Below the pieces are notes generated by a model, which did not search any database, was not told where the DNA came from, and worked only from the letters and a program-made list of their open reading frames with translations. From Alkalicoccobacillus plakortidis (GTDB lineage Bacteria > Bacillota > Bacilli > Bacillales > Bacillaceae_D): a stretch of 64,000 nucleotides of DNA. This document shows, piece after piece, positions 26,769-36,044 of the stretch (position 1 is its first letter; the number at the start of each line of letters is the position of its first letter). Made by a program: the position numbers and the translations under genes. The stretch is taken from assembly GCF_023703085.1 (NCBI RefSeq), contig NZ_JAMQJY010000004.1, positions 1 through 64,000 on the forward strand. The letters are read 5' to 3'.

Positions 26769-27117
26769 TGTTGTAACAGCAGATTGTAAAGTAAGTGAAC
26801 AAACTACATTTTGATATTTAGAAGTGAAATATAAACCACTAGGACCACCTGCGGATATTGCGATAAGGTGAACTTTATTAATGTTCAAATGATTTAGTAA
26901 CTCCATATAATACTTACATGCAATAGAAAGACTTTCTCCTACTCCTTTTGATGTACTTCCATACCCTGCTCTTGAAGGAGTAATAATAGAGAAACCATTA
27001 ACTAATAGTTCCTTATATCCGAACTCTTCATTACAATTGAATGACCTCCGTGCATGATTAATATAGGTTCTCCTTTACCGATAATGGAATACTCTAAAGC
27101 ATTAAATAGCCTCCATC
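26769..27117 (-). pseudogene. N-terminal half of an alpha/beta hydrolase, duplicate of 35137-36012
   Basis: The DNA from 26771 to about 27096 aligns closely with 35648-35975. It encodes LEYSIIGKGEPILIMHGGHS and the later segment up to the SAGGPSGL region, with one base missing near 27038 (frameshift) and no C-terminal half. Bases AATAGCCTCCATCT upstream also match the region before the intact gene. It lies directly downstream of ktrB. Confidence 0.82.
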
Positions 27118-27197
27118 TACATAAAATATTAAATGTTCTATCCTGAATTAAAATGAGCTGAAATATTTCACTCATTCTCTTATTGAGCTTCATGAGA

Positions 27198-28523
27198 TTA
27201 CCCTGTGAAAATATCTCCTTTAGGATAATTAATTTTTCGTTTGTCTGCTTTTGCCAAAGCAAATGCAAAGGTAACAGGACCAATTCTTCCTATAAACATG
27301 AGTAGACAGATGATCAATTTCCCGGAAGTCGATAAGCCAGAGGTTAATCCCATGGACAATCCTACGGTACCAAATGCGGAAAAGGCTTCAAAAGAAATCT
27401 CAAGAAGGCTTGCACTTTCAACAATTGAAAGCAAAAATATACCACTTAGAACAAATAGGAAGCTAGTCACAATTATTGCAAGTGAGCGGACAATAATACT
27501 AGAAGGCAGTGTGCGTTCATATAGGACAGGTTCTTGTCTACCTCGTAAGTAACTAATCACGGCAATGATCGTTACTAGAAAAGTGGTAAGCTTAATTCCA
27601 CTTCCAGTAGAAGCACTACCTGCCCCTATGAACATTAATACCATGGTTAAGATCAATGAACTAGTCTCCATACTTCCGGTATCAAGTGAATTAAAACCAG
27701 CAGTTCTTGGGGTGACGGCTTGAAAATAGGAACTCCATATTTTCTCAATGAAAGGTAAGCTGCCTAAGGTGTTAGGATTTAGATATTCTAGACTAAAAAT
27801 CAAAAGTGTTGCAATAACATTAATAATTAATGTTCCTACAAGCATCACTTTGGTGTGAAGTGATAAATGGTTAAACGTACGTTTTGAAATTAACTCGTAA
27901 ATAACAGTGAAGCCAATGCCTCCAGTAATGAATAAAAAAGTAATTACTATATTAACTAATGGGTCGCCCTTGTAACTAGTTAAGCTGTCTGACCACAAAG
28001 AAACAGCATTATTAAATGCTGATACTGCATGAAATAAACTTGTAAAGAGACCCTCTCCCCACCCATACTCAGGGACCCATTTAATTGATAAGATGATCGT
28101 CGCCAGTAGTTCCATACTGATAGCAAAAATGAAAACTAATTTAACGAGCTTAACCATACCACCGGTAGAGTGTTGGTTAAAGGACTCCTGAACTAATAAG
28201 CGATCCTTAAGTCCAATTTTCTTTCCAAGTAGTAGCACAATGAAGATCGTAAAAGTCATTAAGCCAATTCCACCTATCTGCATCATGGTCATGATGACCA
28301 CTTGACCAAAGCGCGTGAAATCAGCACCAGTATCGAGAACAACAAGTCCGGTAACCGTTGTTGCGGATGTCGCCGTAAAAAAGGCATTGAGTAAAGATAT
28401 TGGAGCGTGAGTTGAATATGGGAGTGATAATAAGATGGTTCCCATAAGGATTGTAATCAGAAAACCTAATGCTAACGTTTGAGGGGGAGATCTATGAAAG
28501 AGCAACTTTTTTAGAATCTCCAT
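27198..28523 (-). CDS. ktrB: KtrB/TrkH-type potassium channel subunit (system 1)
   Basis: About 441 aa from ATG at 28523, chosen because AAGG lies 7-8 nt upstream and the start then sits just after the ktrA stop. It has four M1-P-M2-like repeats with selectivity-filter segments (SATTVTGLVVLDTG; SAFNNAVSLWSDS; RTAGFNSLD; SAFGTVGLSMGLT). The second filter reads NNAV where the other copy has NNAG, a possible change at a filter glycine. It transports K+ (with Na+) under control of KtrA. The gene lies in a ktrA-ktrB operon behind a c-di-AMP riboswitch. Confidence 0.88.
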   Translation of the reverse strand: MEILKKLLFHRSPPQTLALGFLITILMGTILLSLPYSTHAPISLLNAFFTATSATTVTGLVVLDTGADFTRFGQVVIMTMMQIGGIGLMTFTIFIVLLLGKKIGLKDRLLVQESFNQHSTGGMVKLVKLVFIFAISMELLATIILSIKWVPEYGWGEGLFTSLFHAVSAFNNAVSLWSDSLTSYKGDPLVNIVITFLFITGGIGFTVIYELISKRTFNHLSLHTKVMLVGTLIINVIATLLIFSLEYLNPNTLGSLPFIEKIWSSYFQAVTPRTAGFNSLDTGSMETSSLILTMVLMFIGAGSASTGSGIKLTTFLVTIIAVISYLRGRQEPVLYERTLPSSIIVRSLAIIVTSFLFVLSGIFLLSIVESASLLEISFEAFSAFGTVGLSMGLTSGLSTSGKLIICLLMFIGRIGPVTFAFALAKADKRKINYPKGDIFTG

Positions 28524-28524
28524 A

Positions 28525-29193
28525 CTAAAGACCTTTCTCTTGGAAACGTTTAACATCTTTTTTTAGTCCTATAATAATTAATAAATCATTTGTTTGAATC
28601 GTATCTTCTGGCATGGGTGAAACAGTTAATCGATTGTCTCTTTTTATAGCAAGAACATTAATCTTATATTTTCTTCTTAAATCTAAAGAAGCTAATGTTT
28701 TCCCATTGACGATTGGAGTAGCGAAAAGTTCTGCAATACTATAATCATCTGAGAGGTCAATATAATCAATTATCTTTTCTGCGACCATATTTTGAGCTAC
28801 TCTAATCCCCATATCATACTCAGGGTGTATAATTCGGTCTGCTCCAATTCTCTCTAATACTTTATGGTGATACTGGTTTTGTGCTTTTGTCCAAACATTA
28901 GGAATGTCTAATTCTTTTAAGATAAGTGTAGTAAGAATACTTGATTGAATATCATTACCAATCGCTACAACGACATGGCTACAGTTTTTAATGCCAGCAT
29001 TACTAAGAGCTTCCTCATCTGTCGTGTCCATTTGAATAGCATGGGTAGAGAAATCGACGTATTGGTTAATCTTTTCAGTGTTACGATCGATCGCAAGAAC
29101 TTCGTATCCCGTTTTATACAGTTCTTTACATACACTACCTCCAAACCTACCTAATCCAATGACAGCTACTTGTTTTTTGGTCTCTTTGGCCAT
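28525..29193 (-). CDS. ktrA: KtrA/TrkA-type RCK regulatory subunit (system 1)
   Basis: A 222-aa cytoplasmic regulator: RCK_N Rossmann domain (VAVIGLGRFGGSV at about 9-21, then the acidic end of strand 2 in LAIDRN) and RCK_C domain from about residue 135. It forms the octameric ring that gates KtrB by ATP/ADP, and RCK_C domains of this family can bind c-di-AMP. RBS GGAGGGG. The riboswitch upstream gives a second c-di-AMP input. Confidence 0.9.
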   Translation of the reverse strand: MAKETKKQVAVIGLGRFGGSVCKELYKTGYEVLAIDRNTEKINQYVDFSTHAIQMDTTDEEALSNAGIKNCSHVVVAIGNDIQSSILTTLILKELDIPNVWTKAQNQYHHKVLERIGADRIIHPEYDMGIRVAQNMVAEKIIDYIDLSDDYSIAELFATPIVNGKTLASLDLRRKYKINVLAIKRDNRLTVSPMPEDTIQTNDLLIIIGLKKDVKRFQEKGL

Positions 29194-29214
29194 TCTTTAT
29201 GTCCCCTCCATTTT

Positions 29215-29244
29215 TAAAAAAGACTATCCTTAAATAAATAGTCT
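29215..29244 (-). terminator. Riboswitch expression-platform terminator
   Basis: On the minus strand AGACTAT, a 10-nt loop, ATAGTCT, then TTTTTT: a compact terminator between the riboswitch aptamer and ktrA. It fits a transcriptional off-switch when ligand is bound. Confidence 0.75.
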
Positions 29245-29264
29245 AGACCTTCTCTCTCTAAAAT

Positions 29265-29395
29265 AACGCTGACGAGATTAGTTGTCGGATTAGGAGCCAA
29301 GAGTACCCCTTCTTTAGTAAGATTCACCCCAAGACGAAAGTGTAAACCATCTGTTCTTTATCCTCCCGTTCCACCATTTAGATGGATTAAGCGAT
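29265..29395 (-). promoter_or_regulatory. ydaO/yuaA-type c-di-AMP riboswitch upstream of ktrAB
   Basis: Reading the minus strand: CGCTTAATC starts P1; GGTGGAACGGGAGG, TTGGGGTGAATCTT, AGGGGTACTCTTGGC and AATCCGACAACTAA follow in the order known for the ydaO aptamer; GTCAGCG closes P1. c-di-AMP riboswitches typically shut off potassium transporters in Bacillus, in line with the ktrAB genes downstream. A terminator follows at 29215-29244. Confidence 0.88.
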
Positions 29396-29407
29396 TTGAA
29401 GAAAATG

Positions 29408-29619
29408 AAGTTGTCAGAAGTAATTTACTCCTAATAGGAAGTAGTGTCAACCTAATTTTCCCTTACTATTTTTAAGTTTTCTTTTGTCACTACTTTCCTT
29501 CATATTTAAAAGAAATCAAGATAATTTCAATGGCTGATTTACATCTTAAAAATAAATTCTTTGGGAGAACATGATATAATTCTATAAGGTCGATTTACTT
29601 TATTGAAAAGAGGGATCTT
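29408..29619. other. Divergent promoter region
   Basis: Between the riboswitch and the ytvI gene. AT-rich, with CATGATATAATTC at 29570-29582 as a plausible -10 element for ytvI. No gene seen. Confidence 0.4.
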
Positions 29620-30678
29620 TTGTTTTCATTAGTTAATCAAAAGTATCTAAAGTTCATTATTATTAGTTTAATTATTATTATCTTAGTTTATTTTATTCTC
29701 CCGGTTTCATATCCAATTTTGTTAGCTTTTGTTGTGGCACTTATATTAACACCGATTGTAAGGTATCTTACAATTGTTTTGAAAATAAAACGTGTATTTT
29801 CAGTTACAATTGTATTTCTACTGTTTTTTTTATTTTTAATTGGTCTTATTTATTTGACAATAACTCAAGTGATATCTCAAGGAGTTCAGTTCTTTGAAAA
29901 TCTTCCTTCTTATATTACCAACATTAATGAGGGGTGGAATACAGTAATATCAGGACTAGAAACAAGTTTTTCTGATTTTCCTGATATCGTATTTTCATCA
30001 ATAAATGACCAAATTAATTATTTTCTTGAAGAGATGAGATCGACAGTGAACCAGTTGGATATCATTTCAACGGTAACGGTCGGGTTAGCGAAAATACCTG
30101 GTTACTTAATATCTTTTATTGTATTTTTGATTACTTTGTTTTTGTTTTTAATTGAGATGCCAAGACTAAAGAAATTCATAAACAATAACCTGTCAAAGGA
30201 CATGAACGAACGGTTTCAGTTTATGATCGCACGATTTTCGAAAGTTATCTCAGGTTTTTTAAAGGCACAATTTCTTGTGAGCATACCTATATTCTTAATT
30301 TCCTTAATTGGTCTGTTATTTATTTCACCAAAAGTAGCTCTCACGATGGCGATCGTAATTTGGATTATAGATTTCATTCCTCTTATTGGTTCGATAGTCA
30401 TATTAGCACCTTGGGCAACCTATCTTTTATTGGTAGGGGACAATAGTACTGGCATACAACTCTTGGTTTTAGCTGGTATTCTTTTAATAATAAGAAGAAC
30501 AATCGAGCCGAAAGTAATGGGAAATCAAATAGGTTTGTCGCCATTAGCAACTTTAATTTCAATGTACTTAGGAGCACAATTATTAGGAATAACCGGGTTA
30601 GTATTAGGTCCTTTAATAATAATAGGATTTAATACTGCAAAAGAAGCAAAGATTATAAAGTTCCCAAGTGGAACTTAG
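29620..30678 (+). CDS. ytvI: AI-2E/YtvI family membrane protein
   Basis: A 352-aa polytopic protein with the family layout: N-terminal helices, a soluble segment around 90-150 (SQGVQFFENLPSYITNI), then a C-terminal bundle with the conserved IDFIPLIGSIVILAPWA and PKVMGNQIGLSPLATLISM. YtvI is a sporulation-associated member in Bacillus; other members export ions or small molecules. TTG start with AGAGGGA upstream. It diverges from the riboswitch-ktrAB unit. Confidence 0.8.
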   Translation: MFSLVNQKYLKFIIISLIIIILVYFILPVSYPILLAFVVALILTPIVRYLTIVLKIKRVFSVTIVFLLFFLFLIGLIYLTITQVISQGVQFFENLPSYITNINEGWNTVISGLETSFSDFPDIVFSSINDQINYFLEEMRSTVNQLDIISTVTVGLAKIPGYLISFIVFLITLFLFLIEMPRLKKFINNNLSKDMNERFQFMIARFSKVISGFLKAQFLVSIPIFLISLIGLLFISPKVALTMAIVIWIIDFIPLIGSIVILAPWATYLLLVGDNSTGIQLLVLAGILLIIRRTIEPKVMGNQIGLSPLATLISMYLGAQLLGITGLVLGPLIIIGFNTAKEAKIIKFPSGT

Positions 30679-30689
30679 TTCATTTTACT

Positions 30690-31767
30690 TCATTTGTACT
30701 TCAATAATTTTTGGTACATTAAAAGAAAGATCGAAATGAGAATAGCAAAGACGATGTCAGCATATTCATTAAAATGAAAAATTCGTCGAATTGTTAATAA
30801 ATTTTGAGGGATGTTACTTAAAATAACCACAATAGATCCAATTATAATTGAAAAAAGTTTTGTTTTACTTTTATTGAACATGATCTCCAAACCGGTTGTA
30901 GACGCGTAAAGTAGAATGGTTAATGTTGTTAACACGATAATAGACCAACATGCTAAAAAAATTAGATCAACCCGTTCAAAAATAGTAAATGAAATGGTTT
31001 TAATCATATATAAAAAAGGTTCAGGAAGAATATTAAATTGACCCGGACTAAAATAGATAAAACATGCGAGAACGATAAATGTATAAAAGATTGTGACAAA
31101 AATATTTGCATAAGTTGCTGTTAGCAATTTTTCCTTACTGGTTCCACTTACGAATGGATATATAATTGGTAGTATAAGAAATCCCTGCATAGCAAAAGTA
31201 CTAGATAATGCACCTTTCCAAATCCCAATCCAATCTGTCTCAAATATAGGCAAAAGATAAAGGGGTTCTGAATCTGAAAATGCAAACGTAGCGCAAATTG
31301 GTGCTAAGAGAAGAAAAGGAGAAGAGATCGTCATAAAAGTTGCAATTGTTTTGAGAGGACTAATTAAAAGATAGAGAGCAGGTATAATAAAAAGTATTAA
31401 TTTAACAATCCCTGGTGTATTCGGTAACACCCAAGCGCCTATAAGTGTATTAAAGAAAATTAAGAGCGTGATGGTAATAAAGATAAAATAAAAAGTATAT
31501 AGTAGGATTAAAAAATTCCCCACAATATTACCTAAAACTTGTTTAAGATATGTATAAAATGTAAGATGCGGGTAGCTTGCGGATATAAACCAGAGAACGA
31601 TAATCATGAACTGTGAAAATAGTCCAAGCTAATAGAACAGAAATCCACCCATCAGTATTGGCTTCTTGAAAAACAACGTATGGTAGTGTGAAAAGACCAG
31701 CACCAACTTGAGCTTGAACGAAGAACCAAAAAAATTGTGGGAGACTAATATCTTTAACCTGAGTCAT
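30690..31767 (-). pseudogene. GerAB-family spore germination permease, frameshifted
   Basis: ATG at 31767 (GGAGGGG upstream) starts SLPQFFWFFVQAQVGAGLFT, typical of the GerAB/APC-like permeases. The frame stops at 31543. A second frame from about 31607 (IIVLWFISASYP) continues to 30690 with the remaining nine or so helices, including FAMQGFLILPIIYPF. Together they give about 360 residues, the family length. One indel near 31610-31625 splits it. No gerAA or gerAC partner is nearby. Confidence 0.78.
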
Positions 31768-31939
31768 TTTTCCCCTCCACTTTTAGTCGTAGTCTTAATC
31801 TCTCCAGAAAATAAAATTAAATTTATATTTCAGGAGCTTAAAATGAAAAATACAACTTTTCCATTCAATTACTAAATAAATTTGTATTCTTTACTACTTA
31901 GAAGAGTTTTGAAATATTTACTGTACTTTTAAATAGGTT

Positions 31940-32046
31940 CATGTATAATTTGAAATTATCATAGAACAATAAAATTTATCGAAGAATTTTTTGGAGGAGC
32001 CTGTCACCAAGGGGGAATTATGCCCATGTGTCAGGCTTTTTTTGCG
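31940..32046 (+). ncRNA. Possible short leader or small RNA ending in a terminator
   Basis: TGTATAATTTGAAATTATC (about 31943) resembles a -10 region. About 50 bp later AGCCTGTCAC, a 20-nt loop containing GGGGGAATTATGCCC, and GTGTCAGGCT form a hairpin (31998-32039) followed by TTTTTTT. No gene precedes it on the plus strand, so it would end an independent short transcript or attenuate the gene at 32173. No riboswitch class was recognised. Confidence 0.4.
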
Positions 32047-32172
32047 TGAAGAAGGAAACTTTTTTAGGCTTATAGTTACGGTTATTCATCACATAGGCTA
32101 CATAAAAGGAAAAAAGATGAGTTATAAAGAATCAAATCAGATTTGCTAAGTTCCAAGTGAAGAGGTGCGGGT

Positions 32173-32613
32173 ATGAAGAAAATAATTGTTACAGGAATTG
32201 TTCTAATCGTCGTTTCTTATTTTAGCGTACTTAATTATGTTATATATTCTAATAATGAGACTACCACGACCGGAAAAATTGTAAGTATAATGGAAATGAA
32301 GTATGGTACTATTATGTCCATTCATCTCTTCGATAACAAAACAAATGAGGATAAATTAATCTCAGAAGAACAAACTATTAATCAATTCAAAGATGAACTT
32401 AACGGTATAGTACTTACTGATGTCAAAGGCGAGGAAATTGAAGAAATAATTTATTCATTTAGCATATATACTGCCGAAACTACAAATGCACAATCCAAAA
32501 GAATTGATGGTTATATATCTTCGGGGGAACTTAATATAGGAGATGAAACGTATAGGGGAAATGGCATAAACCAAGTACTGGATGTTATTCATAAATTTTT
32601 TGCAAATAATTAA
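32173..32613 (+). CDS. Membrane-anchored protein of unknown function
   Basis: A 146-aa protein with one N-terminal helix (IIVTGIVLIVVSYFSVLNYVIY) and a mostly polar extracytoplasmic part of about 115 residues, no Cys and no recognised motif. The RBS AGAGGTG is acceptable. It sits upstream of the second ktrAB pair with a gap of about 240 bp. Confidence 0.55.
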   Translation: MKKIIVTGIVLIVVSYFSVLNYVIYSNNETTTTGKIVSIMEMKYGTIMSIHLFDNKTNEDKLISEEQTINQFKDELNGIVLTDVKGEEIEEIIYSFSIYTAETTNAQSKRIDGYISSGELNIGDETYRGNGINQVLDVIHKFFANN

Positions 32614-32668
32614 TAATCAAGTTAATAATAGGGTGACGAGAGTCAGGTAACCATTTAATGGAGGTGGA

Positions 32669-32788
32669 ATGATTGAAGAAAAAAATATACTGGTATGTCT
32701 TGTATCATTTTTAATAATCGATATTTCACTATTTATCTATTCGCAGGTTAAAAAAACTAGTTTTAACGGTTTTATTTTAAACTGTTAA
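32669..32788 (+). CDS. Possible 39-aa single-helix peptide
   Basis: ATG at 32669 follows GGAGG by 4 nt. The product has one hydrophobic helix (ILVCLVSFLIIDISLFIY) and a basic/polar tail. The RBS and its place upstream of ktrA make translation possible, but the frame is short and has no known family. Confidence 0.35.
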   Translation: MIEEKNILVCLVSFLIIDISLFIYSQVKKTSFNGFILNC

Positions 32789-32854
32789 GAGAGGAAAAGA
32801 CTTTCCCAAAGAAATAATCTGAACAATTTTTTAATAGATAGGAGTGAAGCTTTC

Positions 32855-33517
32855 TTGAAAAAACAATTTATCGTCATTGGGCTAGGACGCTTTGGAAGTA
32901 GTTTAACTCAAACGTTGGTGGAAGGAGGTCATGAAGTATTAGCAGTTGATAAAGATATTGATTTAGTACAAAACCTTGCTTCCACAGCCACCCACGTTAT
33001 TCAAGCAGACGCTACAGACGAGGGAGTTTTAAGAGAGCTTGGAGCAGGAAATTTTCAACATGCTATTGTAGCGATAGGTGAGAATCTCCAATCGAGTATT
33101 TTAATAACATTACTTTTGAAAGAGATGAACATCCCAAAAGTCACAGTAAAAGCCAAAAACGTCATATATGGAAATGTGCTTGCTAAAATTGGAGCTGATC
33201 AGGTTGTGTTCCCTGAAAGAGATATGGGGATTCGTCTAGGCAGACAATTAAGTTCCGAAAATATAATTGATTATATTGAACTTTCAACTGATTATAACTT
33301 GGTTGAAATGAACGCCCAAGCTACCATGAATGGATATTCTATTATAGAATTAGACGTTAGGGCAAAGTATGGGTTGAATATTATGGCAATTAAATCAGGG
33401 AATGACGTTAATATCTCACCTAAAGCAGAAGACATCATTAAGGCAGGGGATATTCTGTTATTGATAGGTTCAAATCAAGAAATAAGGGCTTTGGAACGTA
33501 ACTATGACAAAATATGA
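32855..33517 (+). CDS. ktrA: KtrA/TrkA-type RCK regulatory subunit (system 2)
   Basis: A 220-aa RCK protein: FIVIGLGRFGSSLTQTL nucleotide-binding loop and LAVDKD acidic end, then an RCK_C domain with VRAKYGLNIMAIK. TTG start with AGGAGTG upstream. It overlaps ktrB by 14 bp, so translation is coupled. It is clearly a paralogue of system 1, not a recent duplicate. No c-di-AMP riboswitch precedes it. Confidence 0.9.
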   Translation: MKKQFIVIGLGRFGSSLTQTLVEGGHEVLAVDKDIDLVQNLASTATHVIQADATDEGVLRELGAGNFQHAIVAIGENLQSSILITLLLKEMNIPKVTVKAKNVIYGNVLAKIGADQVVFPERDMGIRLGRQLSSENIIDYIELSTDYNLVEMNAQATMNGYSIIELDVRAKYGLNIMAIKSGNDVNISPKAEDIIKAGDILLLIGSNQEIRALERNYDKI

Positions 33518-34880
33518 TAAGAAAGATTACTTGAAATTTAATATGAAATCTATCGTAAGCAAATTAAGTCCTCCACAATTAATTATGATTGTATTTTTTA
33601 TATTAATAATTATTGGTACTGCATTATTAATGCTACCTGTATCATCTTCAGGACCTCATTCTGTAACATTCTTAGATGCGCTTTTTACTGCAACGTCTGC
33701 GATTTGTGTAAATGGGTTAGTCGTAGTGGATACTGGGCTGACCTATTCTACTTTTGGACAAGGTATTATTATGATTCTTATTCAAATTGGTGGACTTGGG
33801 TTTATGACTTTAGGGGTTATTATTGCAATTGTTCTTGGTAAAAGAATTGGTTTAAAGCAAAGGCTAATTATCCAACAGACAACACACTCAAATTCTTCGT
33901 CTGGGTTAGTTAAGCTTTGTTTATACATTGCCTGTATTGCGTTTGTATTTGAAGCAGTGGCTGTTTGTGTATTAACAACCCGTTGGATGGCAGAATTGGG
34001 ACTTAAAGACGCTTTTTTTCACGCAAGTTTTTATTCTATTTCAGCATTTAACAACGCTGGCTTTTCAATTTGGTCAGATAGTCTATCTGAATTTATAGAT
34101 GATCCAGTTGTTAACCTAACAATTATGGGGTTATTTATAAGTGGGGGACTAGGTTATATTGTAATTGTAGAGATCTTTAGAAAAAGAAATTGGAAAAAGC
34201 TAACTCTACATTCTAAAATCGTTCTTGTAAGCTCTGGTGCATTGCTACTTACGGGCTTTTTATTAATATACGCACTCGAATCGATGAATCCAGATACATT
34301 TGGTCAGTTAACTTGGTCTGAACGTTTATGGTCTGGTTGGTTTCAAAGTGCGACCGCTAGAAGTGCGGGTTTTAATACTATTGATATAAATAGTATGTTA
34401 TCCTCATCTCAGCTAGTATTAATCCTTTTGATGTTTATTGGTGCATCCTCAGGCGGAACAGGTGGAGGAATTAAAACGACAACATTTTTTGTCTTATTAT
34501 TAGCTACTTTTACTACATTCCGTGGCGGTGGACAAATTCATGCATTTGAACGTAAAATTCCGAGTGAAACAATTATGCGAGCATTAGCAGTAGTTATCAG
34601 TTCTTTATCATTTGTTTTTTTAGTCGCTTTGCTTTTGACTGTTACTGAAGGAATACATGAAGAACATTTTATGGAAGTATTATTCGAAGCAACATCTGCT
34701 TTTAGCACAGCTGGTCTTTCGATGGGACTAACTAGTGAACTGAGTTCAGTCGGTAAATGTATTGTGATTGTTACGATGTTTATAGGGAGACTAGGACCAC
34801 TTACATTAGCTTATGCCCTAGCAAAAAAGAAAAGGAAGTCAAAACTCGGATATGCAGAGGATCAGGTGTTAATAGGATAA
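33504..34880 (+). CDS. ktrB: KtrB/TrkH-type potassium channel subunit (system 2)
   Basis: A 458-aa protein with four pore repeats and intact filter regions (SAICVNGLVVVDTG; SAFNNAGFSIWSDS; RSAGFNTIDI; SAFSTAGLSMGLT). Start ATG lies within the end of ktrA. With KtrA it forms a K+ uptake system. Having two systems in one cassette, one riboswitch-controlled and one not, would allow uptake under different c-di-AMP levels. Confidence 0.9.
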   Translation: MTKYDKKDYLKFNMKSIVSKLSPPQLIMIVFFILIIIGTALLMLPVSSSGPHSVTFLDALFTATSAICVNGLVVVDTGLTYSTFGQGIIMILIQIGGLGFMTLGVIIAIVLGKRIGLKQRLIIQQTTHSNSSSGLVKLCLYIACIAFVFEAVAVCVLTTRWMAELGLKDAFFHASFYSISAFNNAGFSIWSDSLSEFIDDPVVNLTIMGLFISGGLGYIVIVEIFRKRNWKKLTLHSKIVLVSSGALLLTGFLLIYALESMNPDTFGQLTWSERLWSGWFQSATARSAGFNTIDINSMLSSSQLVLILLMFIGASSGGTGGGIKTTTFFVLLLATFTTFRGGGQIHAFERKIPSETIMRALAVVISSLSFVFLVALLLTVTEGIHEEHFMEVLFEATSAFSTAGLSMGLTSELSSVGKCIVIVTMFIGRLGPLTLAYALAKKKRKSKLGYAEDQVLIG

Positions 34881-34920
34881 ATACTTAGTGATCTCTTTAA
34901 ATAAGGTTAGCTATTCTGTA

Positions 34921-34954
34921 AAAGGGAATGAACAAAACTGTTCATTCCTTTTAG
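34921..34954 (+). terminator. Intrinsic terminator after ktrB (system 2)
   Basis: AAAGGGAATGAACA pairs with TGTTCATTCCTTTT around AAAC, followed by TAG. Strong stem 50 bp after the stop codon. Confidence 0.8.
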
Positions 34955-34966
34955 TGTATTTCAATC

Positions 34967-35037
34967 AAGTAAGGTTAAACTCGTGGAGGTTCGACTCCTC
35001 TCAACCGCATATTATATTAGAACAATGGTACTTTTTA
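34967..35037 (+). repeat. att12: partial core, degenerate terminator
   Basis: Haplotype II core lacking its first 9-10 bases (starts AGTAAGGTTAAACTCG) at 34967-35009. Only ACAATGGTACTTTTT remains of the terminator. There is no leader; the ktrB terminator lies just before it. Confidence 0.75.
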
Positions 35038-35090
35038 TGTTTGTGTTGAAAGTTCATTCAAATACCAACACGTATTAAAGTTATTAAGAG

Positions 35091-35122
35091 TAGCACCAAG
35101 CCTCAAGAAGCTTAGGTGCTTT
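35091..35122. terminator. Bidirectional terminator
   Basis: AGCACCAAGC, loop, GCTTAGGTGCT with flanking T-run, between att12 and the convergent hydrolase gene. Unlike the att terminators in its stem sequence. Confidence 0.65.
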
Positions 35123-35136
35123 TTATTTGAGTCAGC

Positions 35137-36012
35137 TCAATAATGATTAAACATGTTATGAGATTTAAGGAAATCCATAAGAATTTCATCCGTATTTCTT
35201 TTGGATTTTCCTAGCCAGATTAGATGTCCCCATGTATCAAGTAAATGTAGTTCTGAGTTAGATATTTTTTCATGTGCAAAGTAAGGATGTTCTAACGGTA
35301 CTGAGCTGTCATGCTTACTGTGCATAATAAGAGTAGGGCAGGTGATAGCTTGTAAATTCTCGGTAGATAATTCATTTATTTGTGAAAGATCAATAAGAAA
35401 TCCGTGACCGGACCGTTGTCGATTATTCATTTTTCTTATTTCTTCAACATCCTCTTTGCTTAACTCATTCATTGCTTCATCTCGTGTTAATTTGCTAAAG
35501 GAAGGAAACATTTGATTAAAAATGAATTGAGGAAATAAATTATTTACTGAAGATATTAATTTCCATGTGTACTTTTCAGTTCTTGGGTGAAATAAAATTC
35601 TCGCTGCTTTATATTCTTTATCTTTGATAGTAAGCCATTCCTTTGTAACAGCTGATTGTAAAGTAAGCGAACAAACTACGTTTTGATATTTAGAAGCGAA
35701 ACATAAACCACTAGGACCACCTGCGGACATTGCGATAAGATGAACTTTATTAATATTCAAATGATTTAGTAACTCCATATAAAACTCACATGCAATGGCT
35801 AGGCTTTTGCCCACTTCTTTTGATGAATTTCCATATCCTGGTCTAGAAGGAGTAATGATAGAGAAACCATTATCTATTAAAGCCTTATACCCGAACTCTT
35901 CATTACAATTCGAATGACCTCCGTGCATAATTAGTATAGGTTCTCCCTTACCTATAATAGAATACTCAAGAGTTAACCCATTTTTACAGAATGTCTCTAT
36001 TCTTCTTTCCAT
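35137..36012 (-). CDS. Alpha/beta hydrolase
   Basis: A 291-aa hydrolase: oxyanion HGGHSN (about 29-34), nucleophile elbow AMSAGG (about 94-99), acid in MHSKHDSSVP and catalytic His in WGHLIW. Substrate unknown; the fold fits an esterase, lipase or C-C hydrolase. RBS GGAGG before ATG. The N-terminal half is duplicated as a pseudogene beside ktrB (26769-27117). Upstream lies a fragment of a c-di-AMP riboswitch, so this gene once followed a ktrAB-like operon. Confidence 0.85.
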   Translation of the reverse strand: MERRIETFCKNGLTLEYSIIGKGEPILIMHGGHSNCNEEFGYKALIDNGFSIITPSRPGYGNSSKEVGKSLAIACEFYMELLNHLNINKVHLIAMSAGGPSGLCFASKYQNVVCSLTLQSAVTKEWLTIKDKEYKAARILFHPRTEKYTWKLISSVNNLFPQFIFNQMFPSFSKLTRDEAMNELSKEDVEEIRKMNNRQRSGHGFLIDLSQINELSTENLQAITCPTLIMHSKHDSSVPLEHPYFAHEKISNSELHLLDTWGHLIWLGKSKRNTDEILMDFLKSHNMFNHY

Positions 36013-36044
36013 AATATAGCCTCCATCTGCATAATTTTTTATAA

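Noticed and set aside
32614..32854. Second c-di-AMP riboswitch before ktrAB system 2
   Set aside because: No GGGGTGAATC, GGGTACTC or AATCCG segments are present in the upstream 240 bp.
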